This document shows positions 46,757 through 54,675 of a stretch of 54,675 bases of DNA, piece after piece. The DNA lies in assembly GCA_018817405.1 (NCBI GenBank), contig JAHITZ010000025.1, forward strand, positions 1-54,675. The letters run 5' to 3'. This DNA is from Nanobdellota archaeon. Its GTDB lineage: Archaea > Nanobdellota > Nanobdellia > Pacearchaeales > GW2011-AR1. Position numbers and translations under genes: made by a program. Below the pieces are notes generated by a model, which was not told the DNA's origin, did no database searches, and saw nothing but the letters and a program-made list of their open reading frames with translations. Positions within the stretch are counted from its first letter, which is position 1; every line of letters starts with the position of its first letter.

Positions 46757-47974
46757 TTACTTCCCCAACTTCCCAACCAACTTCTCCTCTGTAACCATCT
46801 CCTCTTTCCCGCTCTCCATATTCTTCAATTTGTATTTCTTCTTACCAACTTCTTCCTCTCCGACAAAAACAACATAAGGAATCTTCAACGCATTTGCATA
46901 TTCCATTGCCTTTCCAACTTTGCCAAACTCAATCGAACACGAAACTCCGCTCTTGCGTAATTTCTTAGCAAGTCTAATTGTCTCTGCTTCCTGACTGATT
47001 GAAATTAATAAAACTTTTGGCAGGGACTCAACTTTTATCTTGGCAAGTTGGCAAACCCTTTCCAGCCCAAAAGAAATCCCAACAGCCGGAATACCATGTG
47101 TCAGATATTTCCCAACAGTTTTATCAAACCTCCCGCCCCCGGCAATTGAATCTTTCTTCCCCGCCACTTTTATCTCAAAAACATTTCCTGTATAATACCC
47201 CAACCCACGAATCAAAAACGGATTAAACTTAACTTTCAACCCGTAAAACTCGCAAGTTTCAATCAGCTCCTCAATTTCTTCAACTCCAGCAAAAGCATTT
47301 TTCCTGAAAAAAGCAAAATCTTTCTCAAAAATCTTTAACATTGTTACAATCTGATTTGTGTCAGCCCACTTTTTCAAATTCGCCTTTACTTCATCAATCC
47401 CCAATTTCTCTATCTTGTCCAGCTCCCGCATAACATTCTTTACTCTTTTAATCTGAACAGATTCAATAATTGACTGCAGCAATTTCCTATTATTGACTTG
47501 GATTTCAATATCAATTTTCAGCTCTTTCAAAATATCTGCAAACACAGCCAAACACTCTGCATCAGCATTCACACTCGCATCTCCAATTATATCAACATCA
47601 CACTGGGTAAACTGTCTAAATCTGCTTGCTGAAACAGGCTCGTCTCTAAACACTTCCCCAATCTGATACCTCTTAAACGGCAGCTTCAAATTAGGATTCT
47701 CTCTAAAAAGTCTACTAAGTTGGAATGAGAATTCATACCTCAAACCCAAATTCCTCCCCCCACGATCACTTAACTTAAATCTGTCTGAAACAGCTTCGTC
47801 ACTTTCATCTTCACTTTTCATCAGCTCGTCATACTCAACAATCGGCGTCTCAATCATCATAAAACCATATAGCTTAAACCATTTCTCAATAACCTTGCGA
47901 ATCGCATCTCGCTTCAAAGACTCCGGCGGCAGAAAATCCTGAAATCCCTTGACTGTTGATACTTCGATTTTCAT
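46757..47974 (-). CDS. hisS: Histidyl-tRNA synthetase
   Basis: GFQDFLPPE, LRYEFSFQLSRLFRENP, RYQIGEVFRDEP, RQFTQCDVDIIG, RGLGYYTGNVFEI. Confidence 0.95.
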   Translation of the reverse strand: MKIEVSTVKGFQDFLPPESLKRDAIRKVIEKWFKLYGFMMIETPIVEYDELMKSEDESDEAVSDRFKLSDRGGRNLGLRYEFSFQLSRLFRENPNLKLPFKRYQIGEVFRDEPVSASRFRQFTQCDVDIIGDASVNADAECLAVFADILKELKIDIEIQVNNRKLLQSIIESVQIKRVKNVMRELDKIEKLGIDEVKANLKKWADTNQIVTMLKIFEKDFAFFRKNAFAGVEEIEELIETCEFYGLKVKFNPFLIRGLGYYTGNVFEIKVAGKKDSIAGGGRFDKTVGKYLTHGIPAVGISFGLERVCQLAKIKVESLPKVLLISISQEAETIRLAKKLRKSGVSCSIEFGKVGKAMEYANALKIPYVVFVGEEEVGKKKYKLKNMESGKEEMVTEEKLVGKLGK

Positions 47975-48396
47975 AGTATTCTCCCCATACCTGCTCTTCT
48001 CCTATACTCTGCTTCTGCTCTCAGAGCAATCTTTTCATACTCGGCCACTAAAGCAGGATCTCTCATCCCCCTATCTTGATTTGTTACAACAAATTCTGCC
48101 CTAAGTTCTTCAACACCTGCATGTGTCTGCCTTATATAATCAACAACATCCATTAAGGCACCATTAAGCTGAGATATCTGCTCTCCAACAGGACTGCGCA
48201 CGTCATGAAAACTCCCAAAATTTTCAAGCATAAATGCAAGCACCCCTTCAGCGCGTTCTTCATCACCATCTAGTACCTCCAATAAATACCTAACCGGCTC
48301 TTCTTCAAACCTATATTCTCCGCTAACCAGAGGAACATCTGGACTCATCAGAGTAAATGCATATTCTCTCCTTAATTCTTCTATTCTATCGCTCAT
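47971..48396 (-). CDS. Hypothetical protein
   Basis: ATGA overlaps on both sides in hisS operon. Confidence 0.6.
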   Translation of the reverse strand: MSDRIEELRREYAFTLMSPDVPLVSGEYRFEEEPVRYLLEVLDGDEERAEGVLAFMLENFGSFHDVRSPVGEQISQLNGALMDVVDYIRQTHAGVEELRAEFVVTNQDRGMRDPALVAEYEKIALRAEAEYRRRAGMGRIL

Positions 48397-48710
48397 TTCT
48401 TCTTCCTCTCTCCTTTCCTAACAAACCTTCTGAAAAACCCGAACTCCGAAAGCAAAGTAGGGATTGTCCATATCACAGCTACAAAACCAATAACAAATAT
48501 ATAAATATTATAGTTCTCCACATTGTCAGACAAAAACGGTTTGCCAGTCAAAGAGAAGTAGAGCAAAGACACGCCCGCGTACAGCAAAACAACCGCCAAA
48601 AACTTCTCAAGAATCTCAGCAGGCTCCCTAATAAATCTCTTCTCCGCTATAATCAGGACTAAATAGTAAAACAAAAACAATCCTACAATTATCAAATATC
48701 CTGGTTCCAT
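48393..48710 (-). CDS. Hypothetical membrane protein
   Basis: Three TM segments; start MEPGYLIIVGLFLFYYLV, because the longer ORF runs through the tRNA. Confidence 0.6.
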   Translation of the reverse strand: MEPGYLIIVGLFLFYYLVLIIAEKRFIREPAEILEKFLAVVLLYAGVSLLYFSLTGKPFLSDNVENYNIYIFVIGFVAVIWTIPTLLSEFGFFRRFVRKGERKKK

Positions 48711-48745
48711 TTTTACCTTTTTACTCAACTCTCTCCGAGAGCGAA

Positions 48746-48817
48746 AGCGGAAGGAGGGTGTCGAACCCTCTCCTTTGCCGCCACAGGGCAACGCGCTACC
48801 GTTACGCTACAACCGCC
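48746..48817 (-). tRNA. Probable tRNA-His(GTG), atypical acceptor stem
   Basis: D arm GCG/CGC, anticodon stem TTGCC/GGCAA with loop CTGTGGC, T arm GAGGG-TTCGACA-CCCTC; acceptor GCGGTTG/CTTCCGC has two T-T oppositions. Confidence 0.65.
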
Positions 48818-49486
48818 ATATTATATTTAATTCTATCTCTTTCAGAGAATATAAAGTTATTTGTAAGATTTGTTCCACTAAAAGAACAATTATCAAATAA
48901 CCAAGAACTCACAACCCCACAACTCCGGCCGATACTCTTTATCATAATTTTTGGGGTGGGTGGCATGATAATTTCAAAAGAACCAGAGTAACAACTAAAA
49001 AAACTACTTCCTGTTCTGCCAATGGGGATAACCCCAAAGTTTAGTTGTCATGTTTTTTACAAATAAGGAAGGTTTTTAAACATTTGGATTTTCTTGTTAC
49101 AATGAGCAAAGTTCTAAAAAAATATCTTAAAGGCAAAGAAAAAACAAGCAAAAAAACATGCTGCAAAATCAAGTAAAAGGGTTCAAAATCTGCCAAAGTG
49201 GAACAATATTTTCAGAATGCCGATCTCTACTTTTAACAATTCTCTAATTCCATTTCCTGTCACCACGCTTCCAAGCTGCACACATTTTCTTCAATCCATA
49301 AAACAGCACAATTTATTAATTTAACTATGTTATAGATTTTGTTGAAAAATCTAAACAAAGATTATTTTGCGAAAGATAACCAAACATCGGCTGAACATTA
49401 GTGAAGGAGATGTTTGGACTCTCTGAGTGAGGTGGGCGGGTGCAAAATAACCTTTAAGAAAAAGACCTTCAACAAAACAATCAACA

Positions 49487-50125
49487 ATGCCCTCAAGAAA
49501 ATTCCACTTCCGCGCATTAAAACTCTCAGGCATAATAATCCTCGTCTTCCTAGCCCAAGCCATCTTCTCAAACTTCACAAGTCTTTTCGTTCTCAACGAG
49601 CTATCTTGGCAACAACCCTGGCGCTTCGTCACCTCAATTTTCCTTCACGGCGGTCTAGCACATTTAGTCCTAAATCTCTTCGCCCTCTTATTGTTCGGCT
49701 CAATCCTCGAAAAATTCATCGGAGGAAAACGCCTTCTCTTAGTTTTCTTCATTACAGGGATTTTAGCAAACTTAGTCTCAATTAACTTTTACAATTCATC
49801 TCTTGGAGCATCAGGCGCCATATTCGGAATCATCGGTTGTTTGGTCCTAATTCGCCCATTAATGACAATCTGGGCCTTTGGCATGCCAATGCCCCTCTTT
49901 GTCGCAGGAGTCCTTTGGATAATAGCAGACCTACTCGGAACATACGGTTTTCTCATCGGCAACCCAATTGACAACACGGGAAACATTGCCCATCTCTCAG
50001 GCATGATCTTTGGAATTTTATTTGGCATAATCTATCGAAAACTGCTGGTAAGAAGAAAAAAGATAAACGCCTCGATAGATGAACACCAAGTAAGAAACTG
50101 GGAAAGGACTTGGATGAAAAACTAA
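49487..50125 (+). CDS. Rhomboid family intramembrane serine protease
   Basis: TSIFLHGGLAHLVLNLFAL, LGASGAIFGIIG, NIAHLSGMIFG. Confidence 0.92.
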   Translation: MPSRKFHFRALKLSGIIILVFLAQAIFSNFTSLFVLNELSWQQPWRFVTSIFLHGGLAHLVLNLFALLLFGSILEKFIGGKRLLLVFFITGILANLVSINFYNSSLGASGAIFGIIGCLVLIRPLMTIWAFGMPMPLFVAGVLWIIADLLGTYGFLIGNPIDNTGNIAHLSGMIFGILFGIIYRKLLVRRKKINASIDEHQVRNWERTWMKN

Positions 50126-50254
50126 TTCCCCTGCCGAAGCGAGACTGCTTTTGTTCACTTATTAGGGGGGTAAAAAAGCATATTTGAAAAGATTTTCTCC
50201 TTTCATATCATCTGTAAGATTAGCTTGCATTTATAGTTTTCTATGAATAATTGT

Positions 50255-51148
50255 TTAGACTTTCATTATCCAATCTACATCATTTCTATATTTCTTTTTT
50301 CTTCTGTGTTTCTTTCTATGATGAGAATGATCTGAACCAAAGGAGTTTTTTACAAGATTTCTTTGCATCCTATTCCAGTTTCTTTTAGCAGTCATAACTT
50401 TTTCTTTATCTCTATACCAAATATTATTTCCACTTTTTGATAAAGAATAGAAAAAGAACCATAATGCTATAATTATGAGTGTAATTCCTAAATAAATTAG
50501 ATAAGGCGAGAAATCAAGTAATTTAAAGCTAAATCCTAATAAAAGAAGGAACGAGAAACCCCCCAAAATATTTTGATAAAGACCAGCCCTAATATCTACT
50601 TTTCCTTCCTGCTTCTCAAAAGTGCATATTCTTCCTTTAAGTTCTTTGGTTCCAAAAGGAAATTTCCAGTTTATGCCTGAAACCGTGCAACTATCTTCAA
50701 GAATATGAAGTAATTGTCCAATTACTAATCCTGCAAAGATTAAAGATAAAGTGATTAAATTAGTGAATTTTCCAATCAGCATAAAGATTAAAACTACTAA
50801 AGTTAGAAGGAGAGATGAGATTAAAATTCCTATTGGAGAGTGCATAATCCCCCTATGTTCATGATTGACTTCATACTGCAAGTTAAGTCTTTTTTTAATT
50901 CCAGATAATTTAAATAAAAATACAACAATTTTTTGAATAGGAATCATCAAATCATAAATAATTCCAAAATCATAATACAATTTAGGTTTTCCTCCACAAT
51001 CTGAATCAGGCAATAGAGAACCTACGACTACGGCAACCAGCAAGGCTATTGAATAAACGAGGACATTTTGAGTATTAAGGAAAAATAGGGGAATTATGAA
51101 AGGCAAAACCGTAAATACAGATATTGAAAGATGATGCCTTCCTAACAT
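50255..51148 (-). CDS. YdjM/DUF457-like membrane-bound metal-dependent hydrolase
   Basis: GSLLPDSDC, HRGIMHSPIG, LLHILEDSCT. Confidence 0.8.
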   Translation of the reverse strand: MLGRHHLSISVFTVLPFIIPLFFLNTQNVLVYSIALLVAVVVGSLLPDSDCGGKPKLYYDFGIIYDLMIPIQKIVVFLFKLSGIKKRLNLQYEVNHEHRGIMHSPIGILISSLLLTLVVLIFMLIGKFTNLITLSLIFAGLVIGQLLHILEDSCTVSGINWKFPFGTKELKGRICTFEKQEGKVDIRAGLYQNILGGFSFLLLLGFSFKLLDFSPYLIYLGITLIIIALWFFFYSLSKSGNNIWYRDKEKVMTAKRNWNRMQRNLVKNSFGSDHSHHRKKHRRKKKYRNDVDWIMKV

Positions 51149-51258
51149 ACTATTCCTATTATTATGCTTTATTTAAAGTTATCAAAATTGAACTATTATT
51201 CAAAAATACCTTTTTCTTTCTTCATCAGAGTAATAAAAATAACTAATACTCATGCACA

Positions 51259-51624
51259 TCACTTCTTCACAAACTCCACACCATCAAAATCTCGAAAATC
51301 CTCATCTCCAGTCAAAAACTTAACTTTCTTCTTTTTAGCAACAACATACCCAATTGCATCCGGAATCGACAAATTCCGATGCTTTGTCTTCAAGTCCATC
51401 GCCTCAACTAAATCATCAAAACCAACATCAACAACAAAATCCCAATACTTTTTTGTAATCCAATCAGAAAATTCCTTACTTTTTTCTTTCTTTAAGTTAT
51501 AGTTCAACTCTGCAAGATTAAACACAGAAGTTATTACTTTAGCACCTACATATTTTTCATAATTTGGATTCCCTCTAATTACCTCAATTAAAGCATAAGT
51601 GTCAAAAAAATACATATCACTCAT
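51259..51624 (-). CDS. vapC: PIN domain VapC-like toxin
   Basis: YFFDTYALIEVIRGN ... IPDAIGYVVAKKKKVKFLTGDEDF. Confidence 0.88.
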   Translation of the reverse strand: MSDMYFFDTYALIEVIRGNPNYEKYVGAKVITSVFNLAELNYNLKKEKSKEFSDWITKKYWDFVVDVGFDDLVEAMDLKTKHRNLSIPDAIGYVVAKKKKVKFLTGDEDFRDFDGVEFVKK

Positions 51625-51838
51625 CCCAGGCCTCTTTATCAGATTCTTCTAACATTTCTTTAGTTGTCTTTTTGAATTTAGCTGTACCAAACGTTTCTCT
51701 TAGCGGACTCTCTTCCTTCGTTATCGTTATTTCCACAATTGTATTCTCATCAATATCAAACTTCCGCAGCTCTTCCATCGGCACAACTACTCCAAAGGAC
51801 CTTCCCCATCTCTTAAGTTTCGATCTAAATTCTATCAT
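51617..51838 (-). CDS. vapB: AbrB/SpoVT-like VapB antitoxin
   Basis: SKLKRWGRSFGVVVPMEELRKFDIDENTIVEITI. Confidence 0.85.
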   Translation of the reverse strand: MIEFRSKLKRWGRSFGVVVPMEELRKFDIDENTIVEITITKEESPLRETFGTAKFKKTTKEMLEESDKEAWDE

Positions 51839-51897
51839 GATTATATTGGTATAACCAGATATTTAAATCTTTCTGTTTAACTCATCAACCCCAAGAA

Positions 51898-52158
51898 TTA
51901 ATGCTCCTTCCCAGCAATATCTTCTTCCTTCGAATTAAAATACTCTTCCGCTTCATGCGCAAACTCTTTATCATGCTGCCTTATCCACTCAATCAACATC
52001 GCAGCATGCTCTTTTTCTTCCTTAGAATTATGCAACAAAATCTTCTTCAAATTCTCATCCTTGCACAACTCCGCCCTCTGCACGTAAAAATTAATTGCTT
52101 CTAACTCCTCCTTCAAGGAGTCAATCGCACGCCTAAGATCATGCGCTTCATCACTCAA
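51898..52158 (-). CDS. Ferritin-like protein (encapsulated ferritin-like family)
   Basis: ELEAINFYVQRAELCKDENLKKILLHNSKEEKEHAAMLIEWIRQHD. Confidence 0.75.
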   Translation of the reverse strand: MSDEAHDLRRAIDSLKEELEAINFYVQRAELCKDENLKKILLHNSKEEKEHAAMLIEWIRQHDKEFAHEAEEYFNSKEEDIAGKEH

Positions 52159-52216
52159 TTTATTTTGAATCTTCCTGTAACATCTTTTTCACTAACCTCT
52201 TTTGTTTATAAATTTA

Positions 52217-54298
52217 TCATCTCCTATAACCACCAGCACCCCCACCACCAGGACTCCCAGGACCTCCAGGACCGCCATAATGCATCCCCTGATGAAAACC
52301 TCTTGGTTGTCTTTGCGCCACTTGTATCCTCGGCTGCTCTTGCACTAAATCTTCACTTCTGTTTCTTAGCACTTTGAAAAGCACCACGATAATAACTATA
52401 ACAAGAACAGATATACCGGCTATAAGACTGATAAGCCAAAGATTCAGCCCCCCTGCTTCGCAACTCTTAGTCTCTACAGGCTTGCCTGACAAAGTCCCGC
52501 AATTGTTCAAGTCTGTGCAGGTCCTTGTTTGCTCCTCTTCATTAGAACACTCATCATCCAAAGGGTCCCAAGCGCCGCAACTCCAAGAAGGAGTACAACC
52601 AGCAGTGCATGCTTCTGTTTCAGTAGTATCACTCTCGCAATTATTCTCATCAGTACATGTTTTCGTTCTTTGTCCATTAATACAACTGCCCCAATTACAT
52701 GTCCAAGAAGCAGCACAATCCTGACTTGAATGACAACCGTTAGTGTACCAATAACCCCCTACATTAGTGCAACTAGTTTGAGTTGTACATAAATTCAAAT
52801 GCCCAGAGCCACAAACCGGATTTGTCCATCCATCAATCTCCCTCACCCCAGAATGCTCAAGGCCTGAAATAATATACACTCCTGAAGATACATCACACTC
52901 AATGTCCTGATTGCTGTTCTCTCCAGGACACTGAACAATGTATTCCCTGCTTCCGTCGCAATCCTCATCAATATCATCGATATCATCTATCGCTCTATCT
53001 TCTACACACACTATTCCACTGTCTAAAATTCTCTCAACCCTTACCTCTTTATCTATATCTTCCAATCCCTCAATAAGAATATAACCAAAATCATCATTAT
53101 CATCCTGAACCTCAACATGGATTATCTTCAAATTCAACGCCTCCTCTTCCTCAAAATCATAATCAAACTCAATTCTGACAAGGTCTGTATCTTCATCAAC
53201 AAATTCAACCTTCTCCTCGCCTAATAAAGTATAATTAGTAGAATAATTAATCTCATCATTGTCAATGTACACAATGACATCAAAATTATCATCATCAATT
53301 TCATGCACCTTTCCGATTATGCCATTTCCATCAGGGTCACAGTACACCGTATCATTACCACGTACTGTAACATTTTCGCACTGCTCTTCGTCAGAATACC
53401 AAATCACGTAAGTTTCTGTTATTGCATTGCAAGCTGTGTTATGGGCTGTCCAGTTTGGCACGCAATCAGGACAAGAGTCAACTTCAGCAGGCTTTTCATA
53501 ATTATTCCCGCAGTTTTTTGCATCAAGACATATCCTTGTCCTAGCGTCATTAACACACTCGCTCCAAGCACCGCAAATCCAACTTGGTTCACAAGACACA
53601 TCAATAAATTCAGAAGCCATGTAAAAAGAAGTTTGATTTTCGTCATAAACCGCCCCAGATCCCTGCTCTTGTGTCAAGATAGAATGATATCCTTCTTCAT
53701 CTTCACTGCTTGCAGAATAATCAAAGTAATAATAAGGCTCTGCATACTGAAAAGCTGTTTCATTCTCAAAATTAAAAATACTTTCAAATTCCAAACCTGG
53801 CTTTACAACCTCTGTTCTTTTGCGCGCCAAAATTTCAGGTCCAGAAGATAAGAAAACATACATCGCAAGACCATAATTCTCTCCAACTTCTGATTCATTT
53901 AAATCTAAAAAAGTCTCATTAACTTCATCTGTAGAATTACCTTGGACAGCAAAAAGAAAAGTTGAATTGCGATAAAGTAATTTACTATTCTCTCCCTCTG
54001 GAAGATATTCAACCGAACTATACCCTGTAAGAACATATGTAAGATTCCCAACAATCTTCCAGGCATAATAATACTCGCAATATTCTGTGCTTGAAGTGTT
54101 TGTAACAATACTTGCCCCAGCAGAACTTTCATCAAAAATCACATCCCAAAGAGCTTGGATGCTTGCATCTGAACAATCTCCTAAAATGCTCGGAATTGGC
54201 GGAGCAAACAAAACCTCTTCTTCAGGAGCATACATATAAATAAAACCCAGAACAAGAATCATAATTGCAACTATCCCAATAATCTCACCTTTTTTCAT
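52217..54298 (-). CDS. Large TSP1-like repeat surface protein with N- and C-terminal TMs
   Basis: PSWICGAWSECVNDARTRIC, ASWTCNWGSCINGQRTKTC, PSWSCGAWDPLDDECSNEEEQTRTC; C-terminal TM and Gly/Pro-rich tail. Confidence 0.82.
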   Translation of the reverse strand: MKKGEIIGIVAIMILVLGFIYMYAPEEEVLFAPPIPSILGDCSDASIQALWDVIFDESSAGASIVTNTSSTEYCEYYYAWKIVGNLTYVLTGYSSVEYLPEGENSKLLYRNSTFLFAVQGNSTDEVNETFLDLNESEVGENYGLAMYVFLSSGPEILARKRTEVVKPGLEFESIFNFENETAFQYAEPYYYFDYSASSEDEEGYHSILTQEQGSGAVYDENQTSFYMASEFIDVSCEPSWICGAWSECVNDARTRICLDAKNCGNNYEKPAEVDSCPDCVPNWTAHNTACNAITETYVIWYSDEEQCENVTVRGNDTVYCDPDGNGIIGKVHEIDDDNFDVIVYIDNDEINYSTNYTLLGEEKVEFVDEDTDLVRIEFDYDFEEEEALNLKIIHVEVQDDNDDFGYILIEGLEDIDKEVRVERILDSGIVCVEDRAIDDIDDIDEDCDGSREYIVQCPGENSNQDIECDVSSGVYIISGLEHSGVREIDGWTNPVCGSGHLNLCTTQTSCTNVGGYWYTNGCHSSQDCAASWTCNWGSCINGQRTKTCTDENNCESDTTETEACTAGCTPSWSCGAWDPLDDECSNEEEQTRTCTDLNNCGTLSGKPVETKSCEAGGLNLWLISLIAGISVLVIVIIVVLFKVLRNRSEDLVQEQPRIQVAQRQPRGFHQGMHYGGPGGPGSPGGGGAGGYRR

Positions 54299-54572
54299 AT
54301 CATATGATTAATTCCATCATTAATAAATATTGTGAAAGTGCTATTCTGAAAAGGAGAATGTCTCATCGAGCAAGAATAAGATTTATCCATTTCAAGAAAC
54401 AATTTTCTGATTTTGTTAAAAGAAGATAAATATCTAATTTGACAAAGAGAATCTTGTCTTTATTAAGTATTCTTCTGTGTTGGGATTGATGTATTAATTG
54501 CTATCTTGGTTATTGTTTTTGTTGTATTTGGTGTTGTCAAGAACCCGCGGACTAAAATCCGGGGCGTGCCTC

Positions 54573-54675
54573 AGGTCGTCAAGAATCGAAGATTCTTGAG
54601 CGCAGCCAAGAATTCTACTGTAAGGAATTCTTGGGGTCTTGAGCACAGTCAAGATTTGCATTTACTTTCTCACGA
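54573..54675. repeat. Terminal direct repeat, identical to nt 1-103
   Basis: Base-by-base identity over 103 nt. Confidence 0.97.

Noticed and set aside
48711-48791. N-terminal extension of ORF 48393..48791
   Set aside because: The extension is the antisense-free read-through of the tRNA-like sequence; the membrane protein starts plausibly at 48710.
49102-49176. 24-aa ORF MSKVLKKYLKGKEKTSKKTCCKIK
   Set aside because: Has a promoter-like box upstream but is too short to support without conservation data.
1-54675. Complete circular plasmid or virus of 54.6 kb based on identical ends
   Set aside because: Contents are core chromosomal genes (hisS, rpoE1, S24e, S27ae, gapA, pgk), and the terminal sequence is a repeat with a degenerate relative inside. 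Collapse at a dispersed repeat explains the ends, although circularity is not excluded.

Overview
The window reads as a chromosomal segment of a small-genome archaeon, probably DPANN (Woesearchaeota/Pacearchaeota-like). That assignment is inference from gene content: Rpo7/Spt4/S24e/S27ae block, archaeal TPI and PGK, cupin-type PGI, a tRNA-Ser with an intron at 37/38, and TTTAAAAACC-like promoter boxes. Main parts: (1) a dense EMP/glycan-catabolism region at 1.1-15 kb (TPI, ROK kinase, bacterial-type GAPDH, GH15, cupin PGI, histidine phosphatase, PGK, PfkB kinase), interrupted at 2.7-5.1 kb by a tract of broken small genes; (2) a transcription/ribosomal block at 17.6-19.4 kb; (3) an integrated mobile element at about 20.3-30.06 kb (D5-like primase-helicase, putative AEP/CHC2 primase, serine recombinase, tyrosine integrase, 804-aa orphan protein, candidate core att site); (4) scpA, then a surface-glycan locus at 31.7-44.2 kb whose genes carry in-frame dispersed repeats; (5) surface proteins with TSP1-like WxCxxW repeats, hisS with a probable tRNA-His upstream, rhomboid, VapBC, and a ferritin-like protein. 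The first and last 103 nt are identical and are a multi-hairpin repeat, with a degenerate relative at about 18.5 kb. Strongest leads: RPE-like in-frame palindromic insertions in coding genes, the mobile element with its internal ~36-nt repeat family, and the cluster of frameshifted or stopped genes. No database search was possible; all family calls come from reading motifs.
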